Assembly: GCA_022839525.1 (NCBI GenBank)
Contig: JALHET010000058.1
Coordinates: forward strand, 1 to 9,305
Length of the DNA: 9,305 nucleotides
Direction of reading: 5' to 3'
Source: Lentisphaerota bacterium
GTDB taxonomy: Bacteria; Verrucomicrobiota; Kiritimatiellia; RFP12; UBA1067
The notes below the pieces were generated by a model, which had not been told where the DNA came from, did not search any database, and worked only from the letters and a program-made list of their open reading frames with translations. Of the stretch, positions 1 through 6,835 are shown piece by piece. Within the stretch, counting starts at the first letter, position 1; each line of letters begins with the position of its first letter. A program made the translations under genes and the position numbers.

Positions 1-424
1 GGCCGGCGCGGTGACTCGTCTGATTGACATGAATGTGGCGCCTTATTTGATCGCGTCGACGCTGGAGGCCGTGTTGGGGCAGCGTCTGGTGCGCACCATC
101 TGTTTGAACTGTAAGGAGCCCTACATGCCGGATGACGACACGCTTTCGAGGTTGGATTTAAAGCGGGTTGCCGTGGGTGACCGTCCGTTTTATTACGGTC
201 GGGGGTGCTCGAAGTGTAACGGAACCGGCTACAAGGGGCGCAAAGGCGTGTTTGAGTATCTGCGTGTGACGAACCCGATCCGCGATCTGATCAACGAGCG
301 CCGCCCAACCCTCTTCATCCGGGAACGGGCTCGTGAACTTGGAATGCGGACGATGCGCGAGGATGCAATCCGTAATGTGCTTGACGGGTACACGACCGTC
401 GATGAGGTTTTGCGGTACACGTAG
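1..424 (+). CDS. gspE: GspE/PilB-type secretion/pilus assembly ATPase, C-terminal fragment
   Basis: This is the last 140 codons of a type II secretion or type IV pilus assembly ATPase. The reading frame is open from base 2, so the gene starts outside the window, and it ends at TAG 422-424. The fragment opens with A-G-A-V-T-R-L-I-D-M, which matches the conserved segment of the family after Walker B (A-x-x-x-x-R-L-x-D-M), followed by a G-Q-R-L-V-R motif. The tetracysteine zinc motif is complete, with C-x2-C near fragment residues 34-37 and C-x2-C at 69-72, followed by the typical G-T-G-Y-K-G-R-x-G-V-F-E. This motif points to GspE/PilB rather than the retraction ATPase PilT. The enzyme is a cytoplasmic hexamer that drives pseudopilus or pilus assembly. 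GspE and PilB cannot be separated from this fragment. No gspF/pilC follows; trxB lies 48 bp downstream. Confidence 0.9.
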   Translation, partial: AGAVTRLIDMNVAPYLIASTLEAVLGQRLVRTICLNCKEPYMPDDDTLSRLDLKRVAVGDRPFYYGRGCSKCNGTGYKGRKGVFEYLRVTNPIRDLINERRPTLFIRERARELGMRTMREDAIRNVLDGYTTVDEVLRYT

Positions 425-472
425 GAGCATCCTTTTGTGTGCGGGTGAACGCGTGCGTTTTGGAGAAGAGGA

Positions 473-1393
473 ATGGAAAATGTGGTGATTATCGGTAGCG
501 GCCCTGCGGGGCTGACAGCCGCGATTTACGCGGCGCGGGCCAATCTGCAACCGGTGGTGATTGACGGCATGCAGCAGGGGGGGCAACTGACGCAAACCAC
601 GGATGTCGAAAATTTTCCGGGTTTTGAAACCCCGATTGCGGGAACCGACCTGGTGAACGCGATGCGCAAACAAGCCGGACGTTTCGGCGTGCGGTTCCTG
701 ATGGATGAGGTTTCGGCGTGCGATTTTTCGGGTCGCGTTAAAAAGGTTTCGCTGATGATCGGCGGCACCCTCGAAGCCCGAACCGTGATCATCGCGACGG
801 GCGCCAGCGCACGGTATTTGGGGCTTGATTCGGAACAGCAGCTGATGGGGAAAGGCGTCTCGGCCTGCGCCACGTGCGACGGGGCTTTCTTTAAAGGGCA
901 ACGGGTGGCTGTGATCGGTGGCGGAGATACGGCGATGGAGGCCGCGCTCTATCTTTCGCGTTTGGCCGAACAGGTGACCGTGGTGCACCGGCGCGACGCC
1001 TTCCGCGCTTCAAAAATTATGTCCGATCGCGTGCTTGCCACGCCCACTATCGATGTCGTTTGGAATGCGGTGGTGGAGGAAGTGCTTGATCCGGGAAAAG
1101 GCGAGGTCACAGGGTTACGCCTCAGGGATGTGGTGACTGGGAACCGCGTCGAACGTGCTTTGCAGGGCGTTTTTGTGGCGATCGGGCACACTCCGAACAC
1201 CTCAGCGTTTGTGGGTCAGGTCGAAATGGATCCGGACGGATATGTTGTCACGGAGAATACGAAGACGTCTTCGCCGGGTGTTTTTGCGGCTGGCGACGTG
1301 CAGGACCGTCACTACAAGCAAGCGGTAACGGCTGCCGGGACAGGGTGCATGGCCGCGCTGGAAGCCGAACGGTTTCTGGCGGCGAACGGATAA
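473..1393 (+). CDS. trxB: Thioredoxin reductase (NADPH)
   Basis: This 306-residue flavoprotein has the usual length for a low-molecular-weight bacterial thioredoxin reductase. It transfers electrons from NADPH through FAD and a redox disulfide to thioredoxin in the cytoplasm. Visible motifs, in order, are the FAD-binding G-S-G-P-A-G at residues 8-13, the active-site C-A-T-C at 132-135, the NADPH-binding G-G-G-D-T-A at 149-154, the basic H-R-R at 172-174 with R178 for the NADPH phosphate, and the second FAD motif G-V-F-A-A-G-D at 269-275. The ATG at 473 is preceded by a purine-rich Shine-Dalgarno (GGAGAAGAGG, 462-471) that lies very close to it. The ABC exporter gene starts 3 bp after the stop, so the two are probably co-transcribed. 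Nothing suggests truncation, and the paired NADPH-type motifs make ferredoxin-dependent or nitroreductase relatives unlikely. Confidence 0.97.
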   Translation: MENVVIIGSGPAGLTAAIYAARANLQPVVIDGMQQGGQLTQTTDVENFPGFETPIAGTDLVNAMRKQAGRFGVRFLMDEVSACDFSGRVKKVSLMIGGTLEARTVIIATGASARYLGLDSEQQLMGKGVSACATCDGAFFKGQRVAVIGGGDTAMEAALYLSRLAEQVTVVHRRDAFRASKIMSDRVLATPTIDVVWNAVVEEVLDPGKGEVTGLRLRDVVTGNRVERALQGVFVAIGHTPNTSAFVGQVEMDPDGYVVTENTKTSSPGVFAAGDVQDRHYKQAVTAAGTGCMAALEAERFLAANG

Positions 1394-1396
1394 CGT

Positions 1397-3373
1397 ATGG
1401 CAGAATTTTTCGATAAGGAGTATACGGCGAGACAGGCGTATGGACGTCTTTACCGGTATGCACACAGGTACCGGTATCGCCTCTTGGCAGGGCTGTTGGC
1501 CGGCTCGATCACAGCCGGCTCGTGGGTGCCCGTGTTCCAGATTGTTCAGCCGGTACTGAAGCAGTTTCAGAAGGGGAGTGCCCAAGTGGCCGCGCCGGCT
1601 CATTCGGAACTGAACGATTCAGGGGAAAAGGTTAAGCACAGAGATGTTGACAAAGAGAGCCTTAAAGATCTGATCAAACAAGACCAGCGCGGTAAACCGG
1701 CCGTGGCCGATGACGGGTTGCCGGGCTGGTTCCTTAACGTTGAGAAGCTTGGAAACCGGTGCGGCGTGACCTTCCGCGACGCCGAGGGGCGGATGACGAG
1801 GCAACTGCTCCTGATCGGCCTGTTTGTCCTGCCGCTCGTCGTGGCGGTCAAGGTCGTGACCATGTACTTGAACCAGTATTTCATGCGCTGGACAGGCATC
1901 AAGGTGGTTCAGGATTTCCGCATCGATCTCTTCGCACACCTGCAAAAGCAATCATTGTTCTTCTTTGGGCGGACTGATGTGGGGCAGATCATGAGTCGGT
2001 GCACGAGTGACCCCCAGCAGGTTGATCACGTGATCGCCCACACGTTGGCGGATCTGTGCCGTGCGCCGTTCGAGATTCTTTTCGCGTTCGGGTTCGTGAT
2101 CTATTTTGCGGTCAAGAACAACATGCTCGAAACGCTGGTTCTGGTTTTGTTCGGCTTCCCCCTGTTCCTTGTTCCGATGTCTGTGCTGGGCAACCTTGTG
2201 CGCAAATGGTCGAGGAAGGCACTGCACCGCATTTCGTTTATCGCTTCCAAGATGCACGAGAACCTCACCTGCATCCGTGTGGTCAAAGCATACCATACGG
2301 AGGCATATGAGATTGAGCGTTACCGTCAGGCCAACCAGTACTATGTGAAGAGTGTCTTGCGGACGGTTCGGATGGAACTGTTGATCACGCCGGCGGTCGA
2401 GTGCACGGGGATCTTGCTTTCCGGAGTGTTCTTGATCTATTGCTACTTCCGGAATCTGGCGATTCATGAGATTGCGCCGCTACTGGTGCCGTTCATCGTC
2501 GCCTATCGTCCAATGAAGCAGCTCGGGAAGGTGCAGGCTCAGGTGGAGCGGGCACGCGCGGCTCTGGCGCGTATTTTTTCGTTGCTGGACACGGACATGA
2601 GTTTGCCGACGGCGGTCAACCCGGTACGCAAGTCCGGGTTTGAGGATCGCGTGCGGTTTGACCGTGTGAGCTTCTCTTATCAGGAGGCAGCCGGGCTTGC
2701 GGTCAAAGAGGTCTCGTTCGACATCCCGCACGGCTCGCTGGTGGCGGTGGTGGGCGGTACGGGCTCCGGCAAAACCACGCTGGCCAATCTGTTGGCCCGG
2801 TTCTACGACCCGTGTTCTGGCGTGGTGACGATGGACGGGGTTGACGTGCGGCAGATAGATGTGTGTGATTTACGCAGGCTGATTGGGGTCGTGACACAGG
2901 AAACCGTGCTTTTCAACGATACGGTCGCCAACAATATCGCCTACGGTTCTCCCGACGCGACACGCGAGCAGATGATCGCGGCGGCCAAGCTGGCGAACGC
3001 CCACGACTTTATCGTGGCACAACCGGAGGGATATGACCGAGTCGTGGGCGAGAAGGGGTTTGCGTTGAGCGGCGGCGAGCGGCAACGGGTCGCGATCGCG
3101 CGGGCGATCCTGAAAAATCCGCCGATCCTGATCTTGGATGAGGCGACCAGCGCGCTGGATACGGTGACGGAGCGCCTGGTGCAGGACGCGATCAATACGC
3201 TGATGGCGAACCGGACGACGTTTGCGATCGCTCACCGGCTCAGCACAATCCGCAACGCGAACTTGATTCTTGTGATGGAAAAAGGCGTCATCGTCGAGCG
3301 GGGAACGCATGAGCAACTGTACGCCGCCGGGGGGACTTACCGCAAGTTGTGCGATATGCAGATGATGGAGTAA
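1397..3373 (+). CDS. MsbA-like ABC exporter with a long first extracytoplasmic loop
   Basis: This 658-residue half-transporter has an N-terminal membrane domain fused to one ATPase domain, as in MsbA and multidrug or lipid exporters. A first membrane segment lies near residues 28-50, a second near 137-158, and further hydrophobic segments run up to about 370. The ATPase domain shows the aromatic A-loop Y428, Walker A G-G-T-G-S-G-K-T-T at 453-461, Q-loop Q501, the signature L-S-G-G-E at 557-561, Walker B I-L-I-L-D-E at 577-582, the D-loop S-A-L-D at 585-588 and the switch H613, so it should hydrolyse ATP. The odd part is residues 53-135, a hydrophilic stretch of about 80 residues between the first two membrane segments, where MsbA has a short loop; this makes the protein longer than the roughly 580 usual. 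There is no good Shine-Dalgarno, and the 3-bp gap to trxB suggests translational coupling. The nearby murJ-like gene fits export of an envelope lipid, but the substrate is inferred. Confidence 0.92.
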   Translation: MAEFFDKEYTARQAYGRLYRYAHRYRYRLLAGLLAGSITAGSWVPVFQIVQPVLKQFQKGSAQVAAPAHSELNDSGEKVKHRDVDKESLKDLIKQDQRGKPAVADDGLPGWFLNVEKLGNRCGVTFRDAEGRMTRQLLLIGLFVLPLVVAVKVVTMYLNQYFMRWTGIKVVQDFRIDLFAHLQKQSLFFFGRTDVGQIMSRCTSDPQQVDHVIAHTLADLCRAPFEILFAFGFVIYFAVKNNMLETLVLVLFGFPLFLVPMSVLGNLVRKWSRKALHRISFIASKMHENLTCIRVVKAYHTEAYEIERYRQANQYYVKSVLRTVRMELLITPAVECTGILLSGVFLIYCYFRNLAIHEIAPLLVPFIVAYRPMKQLGKVQAQVERARAALARIFSLLDTDMSLPTAVNPVRKSGFEDRVRFDRVSFSYQEAAGLAVKEVSFDIPHGSLVAVVGGTGSGKTTLANLLARFYDPCSGVVTMDGVDVRQIDVCDLRRLIGVVTQETVLFNDTVANNIAYGSPDATREQMIAAAKLANAHDFIVAQPEGYDRVVGEKGFALSGGERQRVAIARAILKNPPILILDEATSALDTVTERLVQDAINTLMANRTTFAIAHRLSTIRNANLILVMEKGVIVERGTHEQLYAAGGTYRKLCDMQMME

Positions 3374-3442
3374 GGTGCGTCGCGATGCCGGTGAGGGGGA
3401 TGGCTGACGTCGGGAAGGTGCTGTTTCACCAAGGGGGGATGG

Positions 3443-5059
3443 ATGGGTGAACGTAAGACGAGTCTGGAGCGGCACATTTTCAAAGCGAGTGTTTTCGTTC
3501 TAATCGCGCATGTGCTGTTCAAATTGGCCGGTTTGATTCAGGCGAAAGTGATGGGGCACTGTTTGCCTCAAGGCACCTTTGATGTCGTGTATGCCTTCGC
3601 CTTTGAAAACTGCATCTTTATGCTGTTTCTGATCGGTGAGGAAGTGTTGGGGCCGTCGTTCATGCCGGTTTTTATGCGCGAGTTGGATGTCGAGTCCGAG
3701 AAAAGCGCGTGGACGTTCGCCAATACTGTGCTAACCCTTCAGTTTCTTATTTTGGTAGTTGTGACATGTGTATTCTGTCTCGTGCCTCACACGGTGGTGG
3801 GGCTCCTGACAACGTGGAGCGCAAGCACTTCCCCCGAGAAGTATGAATTGGCCGCAAAGAGCATCCGGACGTTGGCACCTGCGGTGATCGGCCTTTCGTT
3901 GGGCTCCACAACCTACGTGTTGCTGAACGGATATAAGCGGTTCTTTCTGGCGGCGTTCGGGGATGCCGTCTGGAAATTCTGTGTGGTTTTTTTCCTGATT
4001 GCCGGGGCGGTGTTGGCGCGGGACAACGGACAGATGCTGATGTGGGGGCTGGTGGCGGGATCGCTCTGCAAGGTGGGCACACACCTGTTCGGCTTGCGCG
4101 ATAAACTGCATTTGTTCCGTCCAGAGTTCGCGTTTTCGCATCCGGCTTTCAAGCGCTTGTGTTGGCTGGCATTGCCGCTGCTGGCGGGAATTCTTATGGC
4201 CAAGGTGCGGGATGAGTATAACAACGTGTATGTTCTGAGCGCGTTGGATGAGTCGGGGCTGATGCAGGCTAATTCGATGGGGCGGAAACTACAGAGCACG
4301 TTGCTTTTTTTAGTTCCTTACACGCTTTCGATCGCGGTCTTCCCGTTCTTCTGCGAACTGGTGGACAAGAACGATCACGCGAGGCTCGGGCGGCTGGTTA
4401 CGCGTTTCGGACGCATGCTACTCTCTGTTTTCGTGCCCTTCGCGCTCTTTGTGGCTGTTTCGGCTGTGCCCCTGACGTCACTGATATTCAAGGGCGGACA
4501 TTTCGATGCGTTGGCTGTTCACCGCACTGCGGTTTCGCTTTCGTTCTACACCTTTGTTCTTCCTGCTGCCGCCATCGAGGCGTTGGTGATGCAAGCCTTT
4601 TTCGCGAACCGGCGTATGGTGGCGGTGACGGTGATCGGAATCCTATTCTCCTCGCTGAGCATCCTGATCAGTTGGGTCGGTCTCAAGCTGTGTGGCGGAC
4701 ACGAGTTGACCCTGCTGGCCTTTATCGCGGGAGGCTTTACGGTGTCGCGCACCTTAAAGTGCGTCACACTGGTGGAGATGTTGAAGCGGAACGCGCCGGT
4801 TTTCCCATTTGCCGAGACGCTGTCTTTTCTCGTTCGAGTGGCACTGGCGGCGGGGCTGGCTTCAGTAGTGGGGGGGGGGGTTCTCTATCGTCTGGCGGTT
4901 GTGGCCGGTTTGTCTGGACGGGTTGGGGATCTGTTGAAAGTGGGGCTTGTAGGTGCTGTGTTTGGAGGGGGCTACGTGATCAGCGCCTACGCGCTGCGCG
5001 TTGGTGAAATACGCGAAGTATTCGGGTTGTTTCTTCAGAAAGTGCGCAAACGGGCTTGA
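3443..5059 (+). CDS. murJ: MurJ/MviN-type lipid II flippase
   Basis: This 538-residue polytopic membrane protein of the MviN/MATE-like (MOP) superfamily matches MurJ, which flips the peptidoglycan precursor lipid II across the inner membrane. The N-terminus (K-A-S-V-F-V-L followed by a first membrane helix) and the motif G-E-E-V-L-G-P-S-F-M-P-V-F at residues 65-77 correspond to the family signature G-x-G-x-L-x-x-A-F-x-P-V-F. The central segment (L-A-L-P-L-L at 242-247, then P-Y-T-L-S-I-A-V-F-P at 292-301) also aligns with MurJ. Hydrophobicity supports about 14 helices. The ATG at 3443 is preceded by AAGGGGGG (3431-3438). The gene is separated by 69 bp from the ABC exporter and 90 bp from ybaB. 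An 11-G run at 4870-4880 lies within the codons for V476-V480, in the predicted thirteenth helix. A divergent polysaccharide-unit flippase of the same superfamily is the alternative, though the MurJ-type motifs argue against it. Confidence 0.85.
   Translation: MGERKTSLERHIFKASVFVLIAHVLFKLAGLIQAKVMGHCLPQGTFDVVYAFAFENCIFMLFLIGEEVLGPSFMPVFMRELDVESEKSAWTFANTVLTLQFLILVVVTCVFCLVPHTVVGLLTTWSASTSPEKYELAAKSIRTLAPAVIGLSLGSTTYVLLNGYKRFFLAAFGDAVWKFCVVFFLIAGAVLARDNGQMLMWGLVAGSLCKVGTHLFGLRDKLHLFRPEFAFSHPAFKRLCWLALPLLAGILMAKVRDEYNNVYVLSALDESGLMQANSMGRKLQSTLLFLVPYTLSIAVFPFFCELVDKNDHARLGRLVTRFGRMLLSVFVPFALFVAVSAVPLTSLIFKGGHFDALAVHRTAVSLSFYTFVLPAAAIEALVMQAFFANRRMVAVTVIGILFSSLSILISWVGLKLCGGHELTLLAFIAGGFTVSRTLKCVTLVEMLKRNAPVFPFAETLSFLVRVALAAGLASVVGGGVLYRLAVVAGLSGRVGDLLKVGLVGAVFGGGYVISAYALRVGEIREVFGLFLQKVRKRA
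4870..4880 (+). repeat. G11 homopolymer inside murJ
   Basis: Eleven consecutive G residues lie within codons 476-480 of the murJ-like gene, encoding part of V-G-G-G-V in a predicted membrane helix. If one G were lost, the new frame would reach TGA at 4935-4937. If one were gained, the frame would run to the stop ending at 5007. Both would replace the last two membrane helices. Runs of this length are known sites of slipped-strand mispairing, and also of sequencing error; the sequence alone does not tell which applies. Confidence 0.9.
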
Positions 5060-5109
5060 GGCGTGGGGCGGGTTTGTATACACTTCGTTTACACGTAGAC
5101 CAGAACAGG

Positions 5110-5127
5110 GTGTGCGGTTGGGCACAC
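5110..5127 (+). other. Short hairpin in the ybaB leader
   Basis: A perfect 6-bp inverted repeat, GTGTGC (5110-5115) and GCACAC (5122-5127), encloses a 6-base loop. It ends 7 bases before the ybaB Shine-Dalgarno TAAGGAG (5135-5141). No T-run follows, so it does not look like an intrinsic terminator. It may be a small leader structure or a protein-binding dyad, or it may be chance. Confidence 0.35.
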
Positions 5128-5149
5128 GATGAATTAAGGAGTTTGTCGT

Positions 5150-5467
5150 ATGGGTATGCTGGATCAGATGAAACAGGCGATGCAGATGCGTAAGGAAGCG
5201 AAACGTATTCAGGCGGAGATTGAGAAGATCACCTTCGAGTATGCCAATGGGGGCATCACATGTGTTGCGCGGGGCGACTTCACCATCCTGTCGCTCAAGG
5301 TGTCGCAGGAGGCGCTGCAGGAAGTGATCGCCGGCAAGCCGGAGCGCTTTGAGACCATGTTGAACAACGTTGTGAACGGCGCACTCAAGGGCGTGAAGAA
5401 ACAGACTCAGGACGCCATGGCCAAGATGATGCAGGGTTCAGGCATGGGCGACATGTTCGGAGGCTGA
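5150..5467 (+). CDS. ybaB: YbaB/EbfC family nucleoid-associated protein
   Basis: This 105-residue protein has the size and layout of YbaB/EbfC, a dimeric DNA-binding, nucleoid-associated protein. An N-terminal amphipathic, charged helix rich in M, K, Q and E (about residues 3-30) leads into a short beta region containing N-G-G-I-T-C-V-A-R-G-D (33-43). A helix with N-N-V-V-N-G-A-L-K (72-80) follows, and the tail is rich in Gly and Met (G-S-G-M-G-D-M-F-G-G), as in many homologues. The ATG at 5150 has an excellent Shine-Dalgarno, TAAGGAG, 8 bases upstream. recR follows after 5 bp, the conserved ybaB-recR pairing; in many bacteria dnaX precedes them, but here murJ does. Expression is probably shared with recR. 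Confidence 0.94.
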   Translation: MGMLDQMKQAMQMRKEAKRIQAEIEKITFEYANGGITCVARGDFTILSLKVSQEALQEVIAGKPERFETMLNNVVNGALKGVKKQTQDAMAKMMQGSGMGDMFGG

Positions 5468-5472
5468 CCCCC

Positions 5473-6069
5473 ATGGTACCGCCGGTCGATAATCTGATCC
5501 GGTCGCTGTCCAGGCTTCCCGGTTTGGGGAGAAGGTCGGCGGAGCGTGCGGCGCTTGCGCTGCTCCGCAAGCCCGAGTTGCTTCTCGATACGTTGGTGTC
5601 CGCGTTACAGGAGGCCCGCGCTTCGGTCTGTTGCTGCTCGGTCTGCGGCGGTTTTACCTCCAAAGGACATGAGCCGTGCGGACTCTGCACGGATGCCACG
5701 CGCGACGATGCGTTGCTTTGCGTGGTGGAGGAACCATCCGATATTTTTTCGATCGAGCGTTCCGGAGGATTCAACGGCCGTTACCACGCGCTGATGGGCA
5801 AACTCTCACCCTCCAGGCAAATGGGGCCTGCCGACTTGCGTTTGGGGACGCTTTCCGAGCGCGTGGCGCGCGGGAGCGTGAAGGAAGTGTTGCTTGCCTT
5901 GAGCACGGACATGGAGGGCGACGCCACGGCTGGTTACATCGGCGAACTGCTGAAGTCCTTTGGGGTGCGCGTGACGCGTCTGGCGTTCGGATTACCTGCG
6001 GACAGTGGCGTGGGATACTCCGATCCTCTGACGCTCAAACGCGCGATCAGCGGCCGCATGGATGTATAG
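5473..6069 (+). CDS. recR: Recombination mediator protein RecR
   Basis: This 198-residue protein has the standard RecR length. With RecO, or RecF and RecO, RecR loads RecA onto single-stranded gaps during recombinational repair. The sequence shows the N-terminal helix-hairpin-helix R-L-P-G-L-G-R-R-S-A-E-R (14-25), a four-cysteine zinc finger with C-x2-C at 55-58 and 69-72, and the Toprim domain starting L-C-V-V-E-E-P-S-D (82-90) with G-R-Y-H (102-105). The C-terminal part contains M-E-G-D-A-T-A (147-153) and T-R-L-A-F-G-L-P (168-175). Two extra cysteines, C53 and C54, sit directly before the zinc finger. The ATG at 5473 has GGAGG (5459-5463) overlapping the end of ybaB, so the two genes are very likely translated from one message. 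Confidence 0.97.
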   Translation: MVPPVDNLIRSLSRLPGLGRRSAERAALALLRKPELLLDTLVSALQEARASVCCCSVCGGFTSKGHEPCGLCTDATRDDALLCVVEEPSDIFSIERSGGFNGRYHALMGKLSPSRQMGPADLRLGTLSERVARGSVKEVLLALSTDMEGDATAGYIGELLKSFGVRVTRLAFGLPADSGVGYSDPLTLKRAISGRMDV

Positions 6070-6100
6070 GGTTGTAGCGCTTGGACGGAGGTGACCGGCG

Positions 6101-6835
6101 ATGGACAATGAATGTGCGCTTGCAGACATTTTGAGTGGTGTCAAAGAGCATATTGCCGAGGCGTGTGCCAGGGCGGGACGCAGGCTAGACGAGGTCGAGA
6201 TCATCGGCGTGACGAAAACGCATGGCCCTGAGGTTGTCCGGGAGGCGTGGGAGGCGGGCATACGCCTGTTCGGCGAGAACAAGGTGCAGGAGGCGGCCTG
6301 GAAAATCCCGGAGTGCGTGAGTGGCCCGGAGTGGCATTTGATCGGACATCTGCAGCGTAACAAGGTGCGGCCTGCCTTGGAGCTTTTTTCCGTCATTCAC
6401 TCGGTCGACTCCGTTCGGCTGCTCGAACAGATTGAGCATGTGGCGGGGGAAAGCGGACGTCGGCCCGAAATCCTGCTCGAGGTCAACGTGTCGGGCGAAG
6501 CGAGCAAGGACGGGTTGCGTCCCGAACAGGTTCCGGAGGTGATCGAACGCGCTCTCGGTTGCCGCAACATCACGCTGACCGGAGTGATGACCATGGCGCC
6601 GTTCTGCCCGGATGCCGAGTTGATCCGGCCGGTCTTCGCTAAACTCCGCGGATTGCGCGACCGGTGGGAGAAAGACTTCGGCATCGGTCTGCCCAACCTT
6701 TCAATGGGCATGAGTAACGATTACCGCGTGGCTGTCGAGGAAGGCGCAACGTGGGTGCGGTTGGGTACGGTGCTGTTCGGTACCCGGCCGAAGTGGAGGT
6801 CGCAGCGCGAGGATGCGGAACGGTGGGAACCTTAG
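6101..6835 (+). CDS. yggS: YggS/PLPBP family pyridoxal-phosphate homeostasis protein
   Basis: This 244-residue protein belongs to the YggS/PROSC (PLPBP) family, single-domain TIM-barrel proteins that bind pyridoxal 5'-phosphate and keep vitamin B6 and amino-acid pools balanced, with no known enzymatic turnover. The PLP-binding lysine is K39 in I-G-V-T-K-T-H. Further signatures are F-G-E-N-K-V-Q-E (57-64), W-H-L-I-G-H-L-Q-R-N-K (78-88), L-L-E-V-N-V-S-G-E (125-133), the phosphate-binding S-M-G-M-S-N-D-Y (201-208) and V-R-L-G-T-V-L-F-G (219-227). The start is fixed by a strong Shine-Dalgarno, GGAGGTGA (6087-6094), 6 bases before the ATG. It lies 31 bp after recR on the same strand. Its stop codon overlaps the stop codon of the convergent DUF1848 gene, so no terminator fits between them. 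Confidence 0.96.
   Translation: MDNECALADILSGVKEHIAEACARAGRRLDEVEIIGVTKTHGPEVVREAWEAGIRLFGENKVQEAAWKIPECVSGPEWHLIGHLQRNKVRPALELFSVIHSVDSVRLLEQIEHVAGESGRRPEILLEVNVSGEASKDGLRPEQVPEVIERALGCRNITLTGVMTMAPFCPDAELIRPVFAKLRGLRDRWEKDFGIGLPNLSMGMSNDYRVAVEEGATWVRLGTVLFGTRPKWRSQREDAERWEP
6832..6835. other. Overlapping convergent stop codons
   Basis: The four bases TTAG hold both the TAG stop of yggS (6833-6835, plus strand) and the TAA stop of the DUF1848 gene (6834-6832, minus strand). The two transcripts must therefore overlap or end inside the opposite gene. I see no hairpin with a T-run at this junction. Confidence 0.9.

Noticed and set aside
158..988. Long minus-strand open frame of 276 codons opposite the ATPase fragment and trxB
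   Set aside because: It is antisense to two well-supported genes, its translation has no recognisable motif and is rich in R, H and P, as expected for a GC-rich shadow frame.
3418..3430. GGTG and CACC mini-hairpin before murJ
   Set aside because: The stem is only 4 bp and no T-run follows, so neither a terminator nor a regulatory structure is supported.
2870..3475. Minus-strand open frame of 201 codons opposite the exporter's ATPase domain
   Set aside because: It covers the region encoding the ABC signature, Walker B and H-loop on the other strand and has no motif of its own.
5056..5082. Promoter-like TTGAGG and TATACA before ybaB
   Set aside because: The spacer is only 15 bp and the -35 match is 4 of 6, so it is not better than chance in this sequence.
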